Both the position numbers and the translations under genes were made by a program. A model generated the notes under the pieces. The model made no database searches, had not been told where the DNA came from, and saw nothing but the letters and a program-made list of their open reading frames with translations. Below, one piece after another: positions 1-12,700 of a stretch of DNA of 64,000 bases (positions are counted from its first letter, which is position 1; every line of letters starts with the position of its first letter). The stretch is from Setophaga petechia (taxonomy: Eukaryota > Chordata > Aves > Passeriformes > Parulidae), in assembly GCA_024362935.1 (NCBI GenBank), contig JANCRA010000014.1, positions 3,181,001-3,245,000 of the forward strand. Reading direction: 5' to 3'.

Positions 1-3000
1 TCCCGTGGGTAAAAGGCAGATCATAGCTCTTCCTTCCCATGAAAGGCACTTTGATCTCCCTTGATGAAATGCTTGATGTATTTGGGGAGTTCAGTGTAAT
101 TGGCTGTGATGGCTCAGGGCTCTTCCCCATCCCTGAGCTCCTCTGTGCTGGGGTTTGTTCTGAGAGCCTCACACAGCACTCGGCTCCTCTGAATGCACTG
201 CAGAGCATATTTATGGCTTTGGGAAAATCTCTGAGGAGATCAGCTCAAATCCTCCTCCTGCACCATGAAAAGCATTTTGTGGGGCTGCTCTGCCCTGCTG
301 GGAGCCCAGCCCGTGTCGTCAGCAGCTGCCTGACACGTCCAGTTCTGAATTGCTCAGCAGTGTCTGCTGGGATTTATTCTCAGACATTTGGGCTGAGCAT
401 TTTGTCAGCCCTGCTGTCACCACCGAGGGTTGCCAGCCCAGCAGAGCAGTGGTGTGGCAGCAGTGTGACAGCAGAGCAGAACATTTCTCACCCACAAGGA
501 GATGCACAGCTCTTGCATCAGCATTCAGAAAAGAAACTCTTCTTTCCTCACCTCTCTGTGAATTATGACACTTATTCACAACGACTATTTTGGTGTGGGA
601 AGTCAGGTAAACAAGGCTGTATCTGCAAAGTCACTTATTTTGTTAATGCAATAGGGGAAGGAAAACATTCCTGGCATTATGGTTTTATCAGCTTATAAAC
701 ATGTGGGAGAAGCCTGCGTGCCTTAGAATAACAGCAGGAACAAGAGTGGGAAAGGAAACACTGGGATGTGGATGCTTTGGTAAAGACAACCAGCAGCACA
801 GCCCATTGTGTGACCTCACAGCTTCTCCCACTCCCCACCTCTGCAAAACACTATTAAATATTCTTAAACCTGATTTTATAATTAAGTTTTTCATTCTTTA
901 TCAGCCACTTACCCAGCCCTCTCTCAAAGGGCATTTAGGAGTGACAAAAGCAACAAAGAGTGGAATTTCAAATCCAAAAGGGAGGTTTGAAGGTTAAAAA
1001 AGGTTGCTCAAAAGGTATCAAGTGTGCATAATTTGTGCAGAAGTAAAAATTGAGAGCCATCATCTGGATCTCCTTCTGAAAATCCATTTCTGACACCTAC
1101 AGCAGCCAGGAGTGCCTTGCCAGTCTCTGATGTCCCAAGGGCTGTGACAAGGACTTCAGCCATGAACCCTGTCCAGGTTTATTGTGCCCAGGGCCATTTC
1201 TGGCCTTCTTTGACCAAAGCATTTAGGGTCAGCACTTCAGACACGCTGTCCCATGCTCAGCTAGCAAGAAATGCAAGAGGACATTCTGGCTGAGAATGTC
1301 ACTCCTACTTTCCCTTCTTTATCTTTCCTGGAAAAAGGGACAAAAACGTGACATGCTGGGACATGTCAGATCTGCATCTCCACCCCCAGCCCGTGGATAA
1401 AGGGGAAAAAAAAGGTCACTCAGCACTCAGCACATTTGGAAAGTCTCTCTGCACAGAGCAGACACCTCCAGATGTCTCCATCAGTGACGTTATTTATAAG
1501 AGCAGCTCGTTAGGCTAATTGCTCCTGGAGGGATTTAACTCCACTGAGGGAGCCTGAACAGGGCTCGACTGTTCCAGAGAATTTGCTGCCACTCCTCCCT
1601 TTGATTTACACCTCTCGTAAAATTTTATGGCCAGATTAGAATGAACTTCACTTGCACTATGCTTTAATAAAAGTTTTTTTATGCCGAAGAAAAGCAAAAA
1701 TCAATGCGGCAACTAATTACAGCTTTAACGAGGAGAGGAAAATGCCTCAAAAAGGGGGGAACCAAAAAGCCCCCCAGGACAGATCCCTTTGGAGACTTTG
1801 CTCAGACACCTGAGCTCAGAGGCTGTTGGGAGAGCAACAATAAAAAAGTCAGATTTTAGGGAAGAGCAGTTTTGGATGGAAAGAGCAATGTGGGTTTTTA
1901 TGGCAGATGTGAGGGAGTTGGGGCTCCAGTAAATGGGAGAAGGGAGTGAGCAGTTATCAGTCACTCTGGCTGGAATGCCTTTGAGTTATTTGGCTGCTGA
2001 GCACGTTCCTATGGAGGGAAAAGTCCACTTTGGAAATAATCAGTTGCTTTGCAGAGATAATTTGGCCATACAGTGCATTTCTGTTGATAAATTACAGAGC
2101 TCCCTGGGCTACGCTTTGCTTCACCAACTGTAAAGCTGCAACATAAATCCAAACAGAAAAAAGAAAAAAGGACTTTTTTTCTTCCTTTTTTTCTACCAGT
2201 GAAATACAATGTCACTGAAAATGGCCTTTATAGCTGTGAGCACATGAAAAATTGCAAGAAGGAAGGAGAATAAATAAGCACGGTAAAATATTTACCATTC
2301 TAGACATCAGTAGCCAGGAGCAGATTGATGGGAAATGCTCAGTTTGGGGCTGACAGCCTTTAAATGACCTCTTTACAAGGCCTGAATCCTGAAATTCAAC
2401 GTGCAGGGAGCTCCAGGGGGACGTGCAAGGGTTTGGGGGGAGCATTTTGCCGTGACAGCAGCAGGAATTACAGGTGCTCCCTCCTCCAGATGCTGGGAAA
2501 GCTGCTCATCCCAACCAGGCTCCAGCTGCCCCCCTTCATGCAGATCACATGCTGCATTTCACTTCTGGCCAGGGCTCACCTCCATTTATTGCTTTTTTGG
2601 CTCAAAATTAATGCTTTTGGGCTGCAGAAGCACTTCCCAAGATGGATTTTTCCACTGAGAAAGGAGCCACAAAGTGAAGGACCACTTCATATGGTCAAAG
2701 CGTGGGGCTTGGGAGATTTATTCTAAATTAAATAAGTTATTCCATCTGTCCTGGACACAGGCTTGCTCTAAAGCAATTTGAAATCCAGGGAGAAAACCCC
2801 CACAGTCAATTATTTCAAGTCCTTGGAGCTGAAATACCCTACCAGTAGTTCATCACCTGGCAAATAAACCTGCCAGCTCCAAACTTTATTAATCATTTTG
2901 CTGTACCCTGCTTGAACTTTTCCCAACTGAACTCAGGAGTGCTCTAATTCTCCACCCACTGGTACCAAAAGAAACAAGAAGAGGACAAAAGGAGAGTGAT

Positions 3001-4900
3001 GAAGGCTTCATCTCTGCCTCCTCCACTGCAGGAACATGAACTTCCAGTAATCTGGGGAGACACCTGCCTTTTCCCCACAGCATCCCTACTTCTAAGCCCA
3101 GTTTCTGGAATTTAGGAAATAGCCAGACCAATCCTTTCTTTGATGGGATTTTTTTTAATTTTTGGCCTGGGCAGGGAATTATTTTTATAGTGATTTCTCA
3201 AACTGTGATTCCAGAGTCATAATTAACATTTTTTCTCATAATCTACATGCTCTGACACCTCCAAAACCTTGCTTTATTATGTGCCTGTCTTCCACCTTCT
3301 AAATGTTAATGTTTTAGCCTTGAAGAAATAAGTGAAAGGGAAAGAGATGACAAGAACTCCACAGAAAAAAAGGAACAGATGTTCCTGAGATCATAGCAAA
3401 ACAAGCCACACACTTAATAGGAACAAACTGTGATGTATAACATCATTATTTTCCTAACCTTTCTAAAATTACCTATTTGACTGATTTCTGAGGTGTAAAA
3501 AGAGCCATAAGGCCTTCCCTCCTGTCAAAGTACCATTGTCTGGAGAAATTTAGAAGCTCCCTGTTTCAGCACCTCGAGACCACGAGAGCACAGACAGATT
3601 TAAGACATCTTTGAGTTTGTGCAAGGCTCACAAGAATGTGGCCATTAATACCCCTGTAACTGGAGAAGGGTTTATAGAGCTGCAGCTACAATCCAAAGCT
3701 CTGAATCGGTGCCAATCCCAAAAGAAATGCACCCAAAAGTCAGCTTGGCTCATCCAGAGGTGCTTGGGGATGGAAGGAGGGGCACAGCACCTGCACCTGC
3801 TGGGTGCAGCTCAAGGGCACGAGTGCAGAACAGGGATCAGGTTAGAAATCAGGGAATTAATTAGGGAATTAGGGAATGGGAATCTCACAGCTGCAGGAGG
3901 GTGCTGATTAACCCAGCCTGTCACAGCACATCAGGCTTGCAGCACCCCAGCCTTGTTCAGTGGCACATCCCTAATTGGGACATGCATGTCATAAATACAG
4001 GTGGAATCATTTTATATTCATGCATCCATTCTGCAGAAAAAGATGTTGTGGCAGTAAGTGTAGGAACTGCCTCAGAAAGGAAAAATTCTTCTTTAAATTC
4101 TATTAAAATCTCCTCCTCTGTCAGCCTAAGCAGGGATTATAAAAACACAAAGATGTGCACCAGTTTTCACTATTTTATGAAACAGAATTATGGTACTATT
4201 CTAATTATAAGATGTCTTTCCTTAATTTCTCCTCTCCACACTTTCCACTGAATTTTTTTTAACATATTCTAAGTATGTTTAATTTTAGGTAATTAATGGA
4301 AAGATGCATCTAGGTAGGGAATACCTACCTTGGGCCAGTGACTGTTGGGATGCTGTGGTTAATAAGGCACCTGCAAGGGAATGATGAGGAATTCAGATCC
4401 CTTCCTAAACTGGATTACCAGACCCTGGCTTTCCTTCAGACAAGGGAAAATCGTGTTTGTGCCACTTATTTCATTGTCCATTAATGCTATTCCTAGAGGA
4501 CACCTCACTTAGATGTGCTTGCTCCTGCTCCTTCCACTTCATGTTTCACACAGCCACAGACAAAACTATCAAATCAGTGCAGCTTCCTGTAACAGGTTTT
4601 TCCCACGTTTTAATGACTATAACAACCAGAGAGTTCAGAAATACACAGTTTTTATTTCAAAAACAAATCTGAGAGAAGAGAGGAGCTGCTGAATTGGGTC
4701 AGTGATCCACATAGCCTGAGGTCCTGGTCGTCACGGTGGGGAGCAGCTGAAGTTTAGGAAAAACACCAAAGGACAGAGCATGGAATGATCCCTCCCAGTG
4801 CATTCCTCCTGCAATCAGACTCCCTTCAAATTGCCTCCAGACCACCCTGGTTAGCAACCACTGAAAGCTGCACTAATAAAAATAGATCTCATTTCTCTCC
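1..4900. other. Left flank, no supported gene
   Basis: AT-leaning unique-looking sequence. A 219-codon plus-strand open frame at 39-698 has no recognisable domain or splice context and is not called. A possible terminal exon on the minus strand near 25-81 is too weak to call. Confidence 0.5.
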
Positions 4901-5629
4901 AAATCCTTTTATACCCTTGACCTCCCCAGCATCCTGTGACGAGCTCTACACTTAAACCAGTGCTGTTTTTTTGCAGGGAATTACATTGTTTTGGAAAGCT
5001 GCTGCTTGCTAACATTGCTGGGATGAGCCTGTAGATGATCAGGAGGCAGAGGCATTGGTGGCAGGGTCAGGTCCCTCTGTTCTGGAACCAAGCTGCAGAT
5101 TTGGAACCGGCTGGGCGGCCTCGTCCCTGCGGGAGGAGCAGCGACGCTGAGCTGGTGTCTCGTGGAGAGGAGGAAGAACAACACCCCCACCCCTCCATTT
5201 GTCCCATGGGGTTGATTTGGGAGCAGATATGAGGTGGAGCCAACAGGAATTGTGTCACCACTGCCAAATCCTTTTATGCCCTTGACCTCCCCAGCATCCT
5301 GTGATGAGCTCTACACTCAAACCAGTGCTGGTTTATTGCAGAGAATTAAATTTTTTGGAAAGCTGCTGCTTGCTAACATTGCTGGGATGAGCCTGTAGAT
5401 GATCAGGAGGCAGAGGCATCAGTGGCAGGGTCAGGTCCCTCTGTTCTGGAACCAAGCTGCAGATTTGGAACCGGCTGGGCGGCCTCGTCCCTGCGGGAGG
5501 AGCAGCAACGCTGAGCTGGTGTCTCGTGGAGAGGAGGAAGAACAACACCCCCACCCCTCCATTTGTCCCATGGGGTTGATTTGGGAGCAGATATGAGGTG
5601 GAGCCAACGGGAATTGTGTCAGCACTGCC
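4901..5629. repeat. Recent 365-bp tandem duplication
   Basis: Copy 1 (4901-5265) and copy 2 (5266-5629) differ by scattered substitutions and a few indels. Both carry the same GC-rich core. A 65-codon plus-strand frame in each copy (5035 and 5399) differs at only two residues, which reflects nucleotide identity and not proven coding. Confidence 0.92.
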
Positions 5630-6554
5630 AAGGGAAGGCTCCCTGGGGCAGCTCCAGAGCTGGCAGAGCTGTCTGGACATGTGGAATGAGCCCGGTTTGG
5701 GTTTTATCCGAGGCTTTCTCTGCTGGGTCATCTCCTCCACCAGGCAGGTTTGGACAGCCCAAAAGGGGAGGGAGCAGAGACCGAGCATCAGCTGCAGGTT
5801 CAAGTTCAACCAGCAGGTATTTTGCACTTTTGGCCTGTTTGATGTGCTTTAAATATGTCTGGTTTTCAGAAGGAGCTGAGGTCTCCATCTGCTGAAAGTC
5901 ATTTATGGCATTTCCTCTAGCAGCCAAGCATTAGTGTTTATTTTAAAAAGCAAACAAAATGTAACCAACAAAATTTGCCTTTTTCTTTCGTGAGAGCAAA
6001 GACTCCATATGGAAAAGGCTCCAGGGAAAGAGTGACAAGCACGTGGCAGGAGGAACAGCACTTCACTGAGAGGGGAAGCATGTTCTTTGTGGGTATAATT
6101 GTGCCCCTAACAGAGCCATTCCTGTGGGGATTTTCTGAAAATTTATCTGTCCAAATAAATCCTTTAGTGAGCAAGTTTCACCCTGTAAACTGCCTCAGTT
6201 TGGGGTGAGGGCTCTTAATTTCTATAATGGGACAGATTTTCTAAATAAGAGAGTGTCCAGAATGGAGCATCCAACAACTCATAAACCTACATGGAGACCT
6301 ATATAAAACCCACATAAACCTCTATAACAAACAAATTATATGCTGCACCCATGAAGTGCTTGTGCAATTATTCCTTTTCAAATAATATGAGTGCCTGTCA
6401 AGTTAACAAACACATTAAGCACTAAATGAGCAACACTTTTTTACATCAGGTAAAAAAATCAATGCATTTATGCTTCAAATATCTATGGAGTTGTAACCAT
6501 CCAAGTCAATATAGGAGGTTGGGAATTTTTTACCTCTTCTTGCCTGTCATTATT
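5630..6554. other. Downstream flank or 3' UTR of the 385-aa gene
   Basis: No coding signal was seen. The terminal exon's stop at 6555 and the minus-strand AATAAA at 5937 suggest most of this is transcribed 3' untranslated sequence. Confidence 0.4.
5937..5942 (-). terminator. Candidate poly(A) signal of the 385-aa gene
   Basis: AATAAA on the minus strand, 613 bases after the stop. It is the first canonical hexamer I noticed downstream. RNA 3' ends would be needed to confirm it. Confidence 0.35.
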
Positions 6555-6715
6555 TTACCTGTAATAAAATTCAACCAGGCCCCAGCCTGGTGTTAACCCA
6601 TTGAGTTGGAAATCTGCAATGCACTCGTGGAAAACTCCACTCCCTGTCAGGCCATTGTACACCACGGGGCAGGCCTGCTTATCCAGAGCTGCAGAAACAT
6701 CAAAGCTCCTGCCAC
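6555..6715 (-). CDS. 385-aa protein, exon 10 (terminal, residues 333-385)
   Basis: After acceptor TCCAAG the frame encodes GRSFDVSAALDKQACPVVYN, FHECIADFQLNG and GWGLVEFYYR, then TAA at 6555-6557. The C-terminal motif resembles the end of the conserved domain in the larger relatives, so this is a natural end and not a truncation. Confidence 0.86.
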
Positions 6716-9700
6716 CTTGGAGAAGAGTAAAAAGGGAACAAAGTCACCAACTTGCAGTAGTATTTTATCTCAAAACAATCCCAATATCTATTATTTTTGT
6801 GTATGGGGGCTTTTATGATATTCTGAAGAGTGATAGTTCTGTCTGCTTTGTAAATCAAATAAAATGATGAACTGTATTTCCAGCTGAATCCACCTCATAA
6901 GAGATGTTCTGCACCCAAAAAAAGTGGAAATCGCTGTTTTATGTGGATTAGCACAAGGAACAGTCACCACAAACAGAAACTGTAACTCCCACAAACAGAA
7001 TCTGTAACTCCCACAAACAGAATCTGGAACTCTCACAAACAGAATCTGTAACTCTCACAAACAGAATCTGGAACTCTTACAAACAGAATCTGTAACTCCC
7101 ACAAACAGAATCTGGAACTCTCCCTCTGGAACCAGGGGCCCTGATCCTGCAGTGGACACATTTCACCCAGGACACACCACAACTATAATTTTATTTAAGC
7201 AGGGAAGTACCTATGGCAGTGGGGTTGGAACTAGAGCATCTTCAAGTCCCTTCCAACCCAAACCAAGATTTTATGGCTCTAAGTAGATTTCTCAGGGTGT
7301 AAGATGATGCACGCCCCAGGAATCTCACTGAACAGTGTTTCCTCCACTAAAGGAACTGCAGACCAAGAAATGAAGGCAGAGGCAGCTGGATTGTGTTGAG
7401 CTTACCAGCAGTAAAACTGACTCCATACTCCTCCTGGATGAGCCCATCCTCAGCCAGCTCAGCCAGGGAGGCGTTGGACCACTCAATGCCAGCCTTCCTC
7501 CCATCAGGAAAAAACACATAACCTACAGTGAGGCTGAAGGGGACAGCAATGCAGCAGGTTTGAAGTTCAACCAAAACTCAAATGCACCAGAACAATGGCA
7601 GAGAGAATTGGGACTGTTCTGCCTGGAGAAGAGAAGGCTCTGGGGACTTCCAAGAGAGCTGGAAAGGGGATTTGGAAAAGGGCCTGGAGTGCCAGGATAA
7701 GGGGAAATGCTTCCCACTGCCAGAGGGCAGGGTTAGATGGGATATTGGGAAGAAATTCTTCCCTGTGAGGATGGTGAAGCCTTGGCACAGGGTGCCCACA
7801 GAAGGTGTGGCTGCCTCATCTCTGGAAGTGTCCAAGGCCAGGTTGGACAGGGCTTGGAGCAGCCTTGGGGCTGTGGACATTGGTCTTTAACCCTCTGGAT
7901 GCAGAGAACAGCAGTGAGCAAGGCAGGGCTCCTGTGGAATGCCCCACTGCAGCTGGAGCCCTCTCAAACAGCTGGGAGTGCCCAGCTTGTACCTCTAAAT
8001 CATCCAGACAGACAGACAGACAGACAGCTCCATCAGCCCTCAGCAGCTGAAGGGAAGGGAAGCAAGGGAAGGTGAAAGCTGTCCTTGTGAATAACTGCAA
8101 ATAAAAACTGGGAGCAGGGAGCATGAGGGCGTGGATGGAAATTGGGCTGTACAGGTTCAAAGCAGGAATTCACACACAGGTGTCCTGCAGAGCAGCTTTT
8201 GCCACCTCTAAGATGAGTGGTTTTAGCAACATGATGTTCTTTGGTGACTTACTGAGTTGTGGTAGCTGGCATGTTGATAACTGTTAAATGTGCTGCAGTC
8301 CCATCCTGCAAGAGAGAGAAAGAAACAGCAGCCAGAGTTGTGCAGATTCATTTCTGAGGGTGCTTCACTGCCTGGACCAAGAAGACACTGGATAGAACTC
8401 AGCTTATGCAATGTGCCATGGCTTCATACTTTAAAATCCTCTCACTACATCTCCCATGAAAATCTGGTGACAAACAAAGCCAGGAACATAAAACAAACAC
8501 ATTCAGGACAAATTAAGGACAATGGGAACAACAGAAAGTCCACAGCAAGAGGACACAGGAGGGAAACAAAGCCTGCAAAGAAGAACAAAACTGGTGAACT
8601 TTGACCAGACTTTTCTAACCTGTATTCATCTATGTCTGGGAGCAGCAGATTGGGAAAATGTTAAGAAGGAACTGGAATCTCCTGGATTTACTAATTTCTC
8701 TTCCATCCTTAGGTCTGGACTCTTCATGCTCCATTTGGGCTGCTCTGAGGCAAATTTAAGCCTCCTCTGATGCTATAAATGTACAGACACCCAGGGTAAG
8801 AGGGCTCCAAGCTTCAATCTGCAATAAACTTCAATAATGAAGTCAGCTGGCTTTTAATTAGGGGCAGAACAGCCACAGCCACTTTGAGTCTTGAAAAACT
8901 GGACAAGAGGGCGAGGTTGGTTATACACACTGATGATATACAGGCACATGATAGATCAGGATTTGTACAGAAGTGGGATTTTCCAAGCTGGGAAAAGAAC
9001 TTTTATTCTGAATTCAGTCTAAACCGCTGTAATGCTGCCTGTAATAGAGAGTTTTGATTTATGCCTGGCTTGGCAAAGGAAATGCCTTTCCAGGAGCATC
9101 TGCTGGGCTTGGCTGGCAGCTGGCAGGGCCTGCCCTCAGCATGTCCCTGGGCTGTGTGCTGCCAGCAGCCACAGCTCTGCCTCTCCCCCACGCAGCACAG
9201 CAGAGAATTATGGCTCAGCACAGGCAGAAATATTTGCTGACTGCTGTCATGAAGGCTTAGGATGCTTCAAACACCTCAGGCTTCCCATTAATGGGAATCA
9301 GCTCTGCAGCAGCTCCACGGAGTGCTGGGTACTTGCAGCAGCTGAGAATCTCTCCTGTAAAGCTGCCTGCCTAATTTTTCTTGAAAAAGCCAAACCAAAC
9401 TGTTTCAAGATATCAAAGATGTTTTGCTTCAGTCAATGTAACAAAATCTCAGTTTTTACACAAACAGCTCTGCTTTTGAGAGAGAGCAAAAGCTCTTAAC
9501 ATTGATCTGGGCTAATGGTGCCACTAGTGAGAACTTTTGATGTGTACCATGGATGTTCCCAAATCCTTATTTTTGGGTACTTAAATATGCCTGAAAATGT
9601 CAGAAAATTTTCCTGTATTGCCATGTTAATACCTACCTCAAAGTGTGCCAAAATCATCACATAACGGCGAATCTCAGCCCAGTTCCGGACACCTGCAAAA

Positions 9701-12700
9701 AAAAAGAACAAAATTCCCCAAGCTGGAACTTCACCATTCCTGGGAAATGTGAACTAACAGCACCTGACTTCACAATAACCTTTCTGGATAAAGAAATATC
9801 CAGTCATTGATAACATGGTAAGCAATGATGATCTCAGAGGTCTCTTCCAACCTCACTATTCTGTGATTCTATAATGTATGTCCCCAAACCAGTGATGGTA
9901 TTTCCTCTGGAGTGTCTTTATTTCATGCCCAGGCATGGAACTGGTTATTTTAACAGCTAATCCTTCATCTCACTGCCCTGCCAGTGCCAGCTACACTGAG
10001 GCCATTCCCAAGGCAGGGAATTCTTTCCAGTTCTCTTACCATAGGAGTGGCTCCGAATGCCTTGGAGAGAAAGTTCAATTTTCCCAAAATTTCCTATTTC
10101 AATCTCTCCAACAGACCGGCCCCACTGCTCGTGTCGGAAATGCTGCTCCCTTTGTCTGGAAGAAAGAAAGGAGTGAGCACAGAGAAGAGTCCCAGCTCTC
10201 CTCAGGAATCTCCTCAATGCCAATCTGATGCATTTATCCCCCAAAATGAAGGAAATTTCAGAGCATCTGGACCATGGCTATCCCAGGTTTTACACATCAC
10301 TTCTACATTTCCCAGTTACTGTTACATAATGAGACACCTGAGAATGAAACAGCAGCAAATTCTCACCCTGACAGGATAGAAAATCACCCTTTGTTTGAAG
10401 AAATGCTGGGCTGCCAAACAGCTGCTGCTTAGAACTCAGCAGGTATCACCAAAACACACACATTATTGATATAATAATTTCACACCATCGAGTCTCATAT
10501 TTTTAGCTCCCCAGAGCTTGTATAGTGTTTTAAACACCCACTTCAGCTCCTTTCTCACAGGATTCTGTTCCTTTTCTTAGCTATACCTGGACAATTGACT
10601 TTGGGAGCTGCCTAAATCAATGAAAACAGAAAGAATAAGAAATATTCCTGATGCCAAGGGTTTCACTCAGATATCTGTGTGCAGGATGCTCCAGGTGTGG
10701 TGTGGCATTGAAACCAAGAGCCATGTCCTTTATTACAACACTTCAAATTAAACCCATCTTCTAAATTCAACCATAACACACATCAGACCTTGAAGAGAAC
10801 TGTAGAAAAAATTATTATTAACCCCAGAAGTTATTAATCTTGTCTCTCACTTTTTGACCCTCTGGAAGAGCTCAATGGTCCAAGGCTCCTGGGCTAAAGC
10901 ACGAGCAAACGTGCTGGGGCTACTGTCAACATTAAAGTTAAAAACATCTGTGGAGTTCTCCCACCTAGAAAAAGAGAGGGGAAAAAAAAAGATATTATTA
11001 GCATTCAGCTCATAGAAGGCCAGGTTGTGCACTTGCTACTCTGACAGAGGCAATCTTTGTATTTTATTGGAAAATTCTGATTTTTGCCATCTTACATGAG
11101 CTCTGAGCTTACTGTACATCCCAAAGCAAAGATGAAAAACTTACTGCAAAGAGAATTTAACTGGCACAAGTTCTCCTTCCTCCTCACTCCACTGCTGTCT
11201 GTAGGATCCTTTCCTGCAAGGCAAAGCACTATAATTTTATATCACTATAATTTTACATTATATTATAATTTTGTTTATACCCTAAACAAACAACAAAATG
11301 TTTCCTGAATGTTTGGAATTGGAATAGAAGAATCTATAATATTCTACACCACCAGATTTATTTTCATTCCTTAAAAATCAAAGTGTTTTATTTACCAAAC
11401 AGCTTTTGGTTCATGCTGGTTAAATTTAAAATAAATGAGATATATTTCCAGATAGTGCTGAAAATGTCTTGGGTTTATGTGTAGATAAATGAAATTAGGG
11501 AGTGCTGTAGTACCTGAGTAATCCATCAAAATTTATCTTCCAGCACATTTGGGGCTCCAAGTATTCCATAGTGAGTCCTCCTCCACTCCACATCTCCCTG
11601 GATTCATCTCTCACCATCATGTTTGGGTGCTGTGGGTGCTAAAACCAGGAAATATTTCAGGAAAACATTTGCTTAATTCAATTGTGAGGATGCCACAAAG
11701 CAGTCTTGTTATTCTAAATATTACTAAAAACCCAAAATAATGCACATCAATCCTCTCTCTTTTTTTTTTTTTTCTATTTTCTCCAAATAGGATTTTCCCT
11801 GCTTTTTCTGGTCAAGGCTACTTAGTGAAAGAGATTTGTGAATATAAAGAGAGTTGAGTGCAAAGGGATTTATGTCAGGTCTTCTCTCCTTTACTATGTA
11901 GCCAGCTCTTAATAAAAAATGAAAATCCTCAGGCAAAAATCTGATTAATGATATCTGATTAAGCTTTCTTTTCAGCAAGAATGAAGCAGATGTGCATAAA
12001 ACTCCCTAAAAGCTTTTCCCTCTCTTTTAAAGAGGCAATTCCAAATGGTTTTTATAGCATGAAAATTAAAAAAGGGGGGAAAACCAACCATAAGCAGAAA
12101 ATGGAACTCATCAACCATGTGCTGCACCTGATGGGAAAGACTGGATGCTCAAATTCTTCCTGGGGGATTTAATAAGGCACTTTTTAAAAACTGTTCTGTT
12201 TTGTGCAGATTATGGGAAAAGGGAATGAGTGTCCTATATAAAAAAGGAACATACCCAATATATTCTGACCAGTTCTGATTTATGTTCTAGCCAGTTCTAC
12301 CACTGCCTTTGGACACAGCACTGGTGCCTTACTGGTGTGAAGATGCAGAGAACATAAATTTTTGGCTTGGGATCCCATCAGAGGTTCAAGAAAGGAGTCA
12401 AGCACTGGTCCTGAACATCACCCCACACCCAGCACTCACTTCAAACTCGCCTATCCCATCCAGCCTGAGGAAGAGCCACATCTCACAGAGGCCAGCGGGA
12501 CGTCGGGCGAGGCGGGCGATCACAAAGCTCCTGTTGGTCTCTGCAAAGCCGGTGAAGTACAGGGAATCGAGAGCCTGGGGAAAGGGAAATGCATTTCAGC
12601 TCCGGCTGGGGGCAGGAAAGGGAGGGGAGAATGTCAGCAATCCTTTGTTTTCCATAGGCTTCTGCTCAAGGATCAAATTTTGCTTTCGCTTTTTGTATTT

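Noticed and set aside
25..81. Possible minus-strand terminal exon near the left edge (reads NYTELPKYIKHFIKGDQSAF then a stop)
   Set aside because: It looks protein-like, but the candidate acceptor has a purine-rich tract and an in-frame stop lies just upstream. No gene could be assigned.
39..698. 219-codon plus-strand open frame
   Set aside because: No recognisable domain, ordinary repeat-like composition, open frames on the other strand too, and no promoter or splice context.
5035..5596. Duplicated 65-aa open frames as a lineage-specific gene
   Set aside because: Near-identity of the copies is explained by recent DNA duplication; there is no start context, splice or domain evidence.
7526..7531. 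TAG acceptor directly before GTTATGTG for exon 9 of the 385-aa gene
   Set aside because: It breaks the frame and gives an immediate stop; the CTTCAG at 7534-7539 keeps phase.
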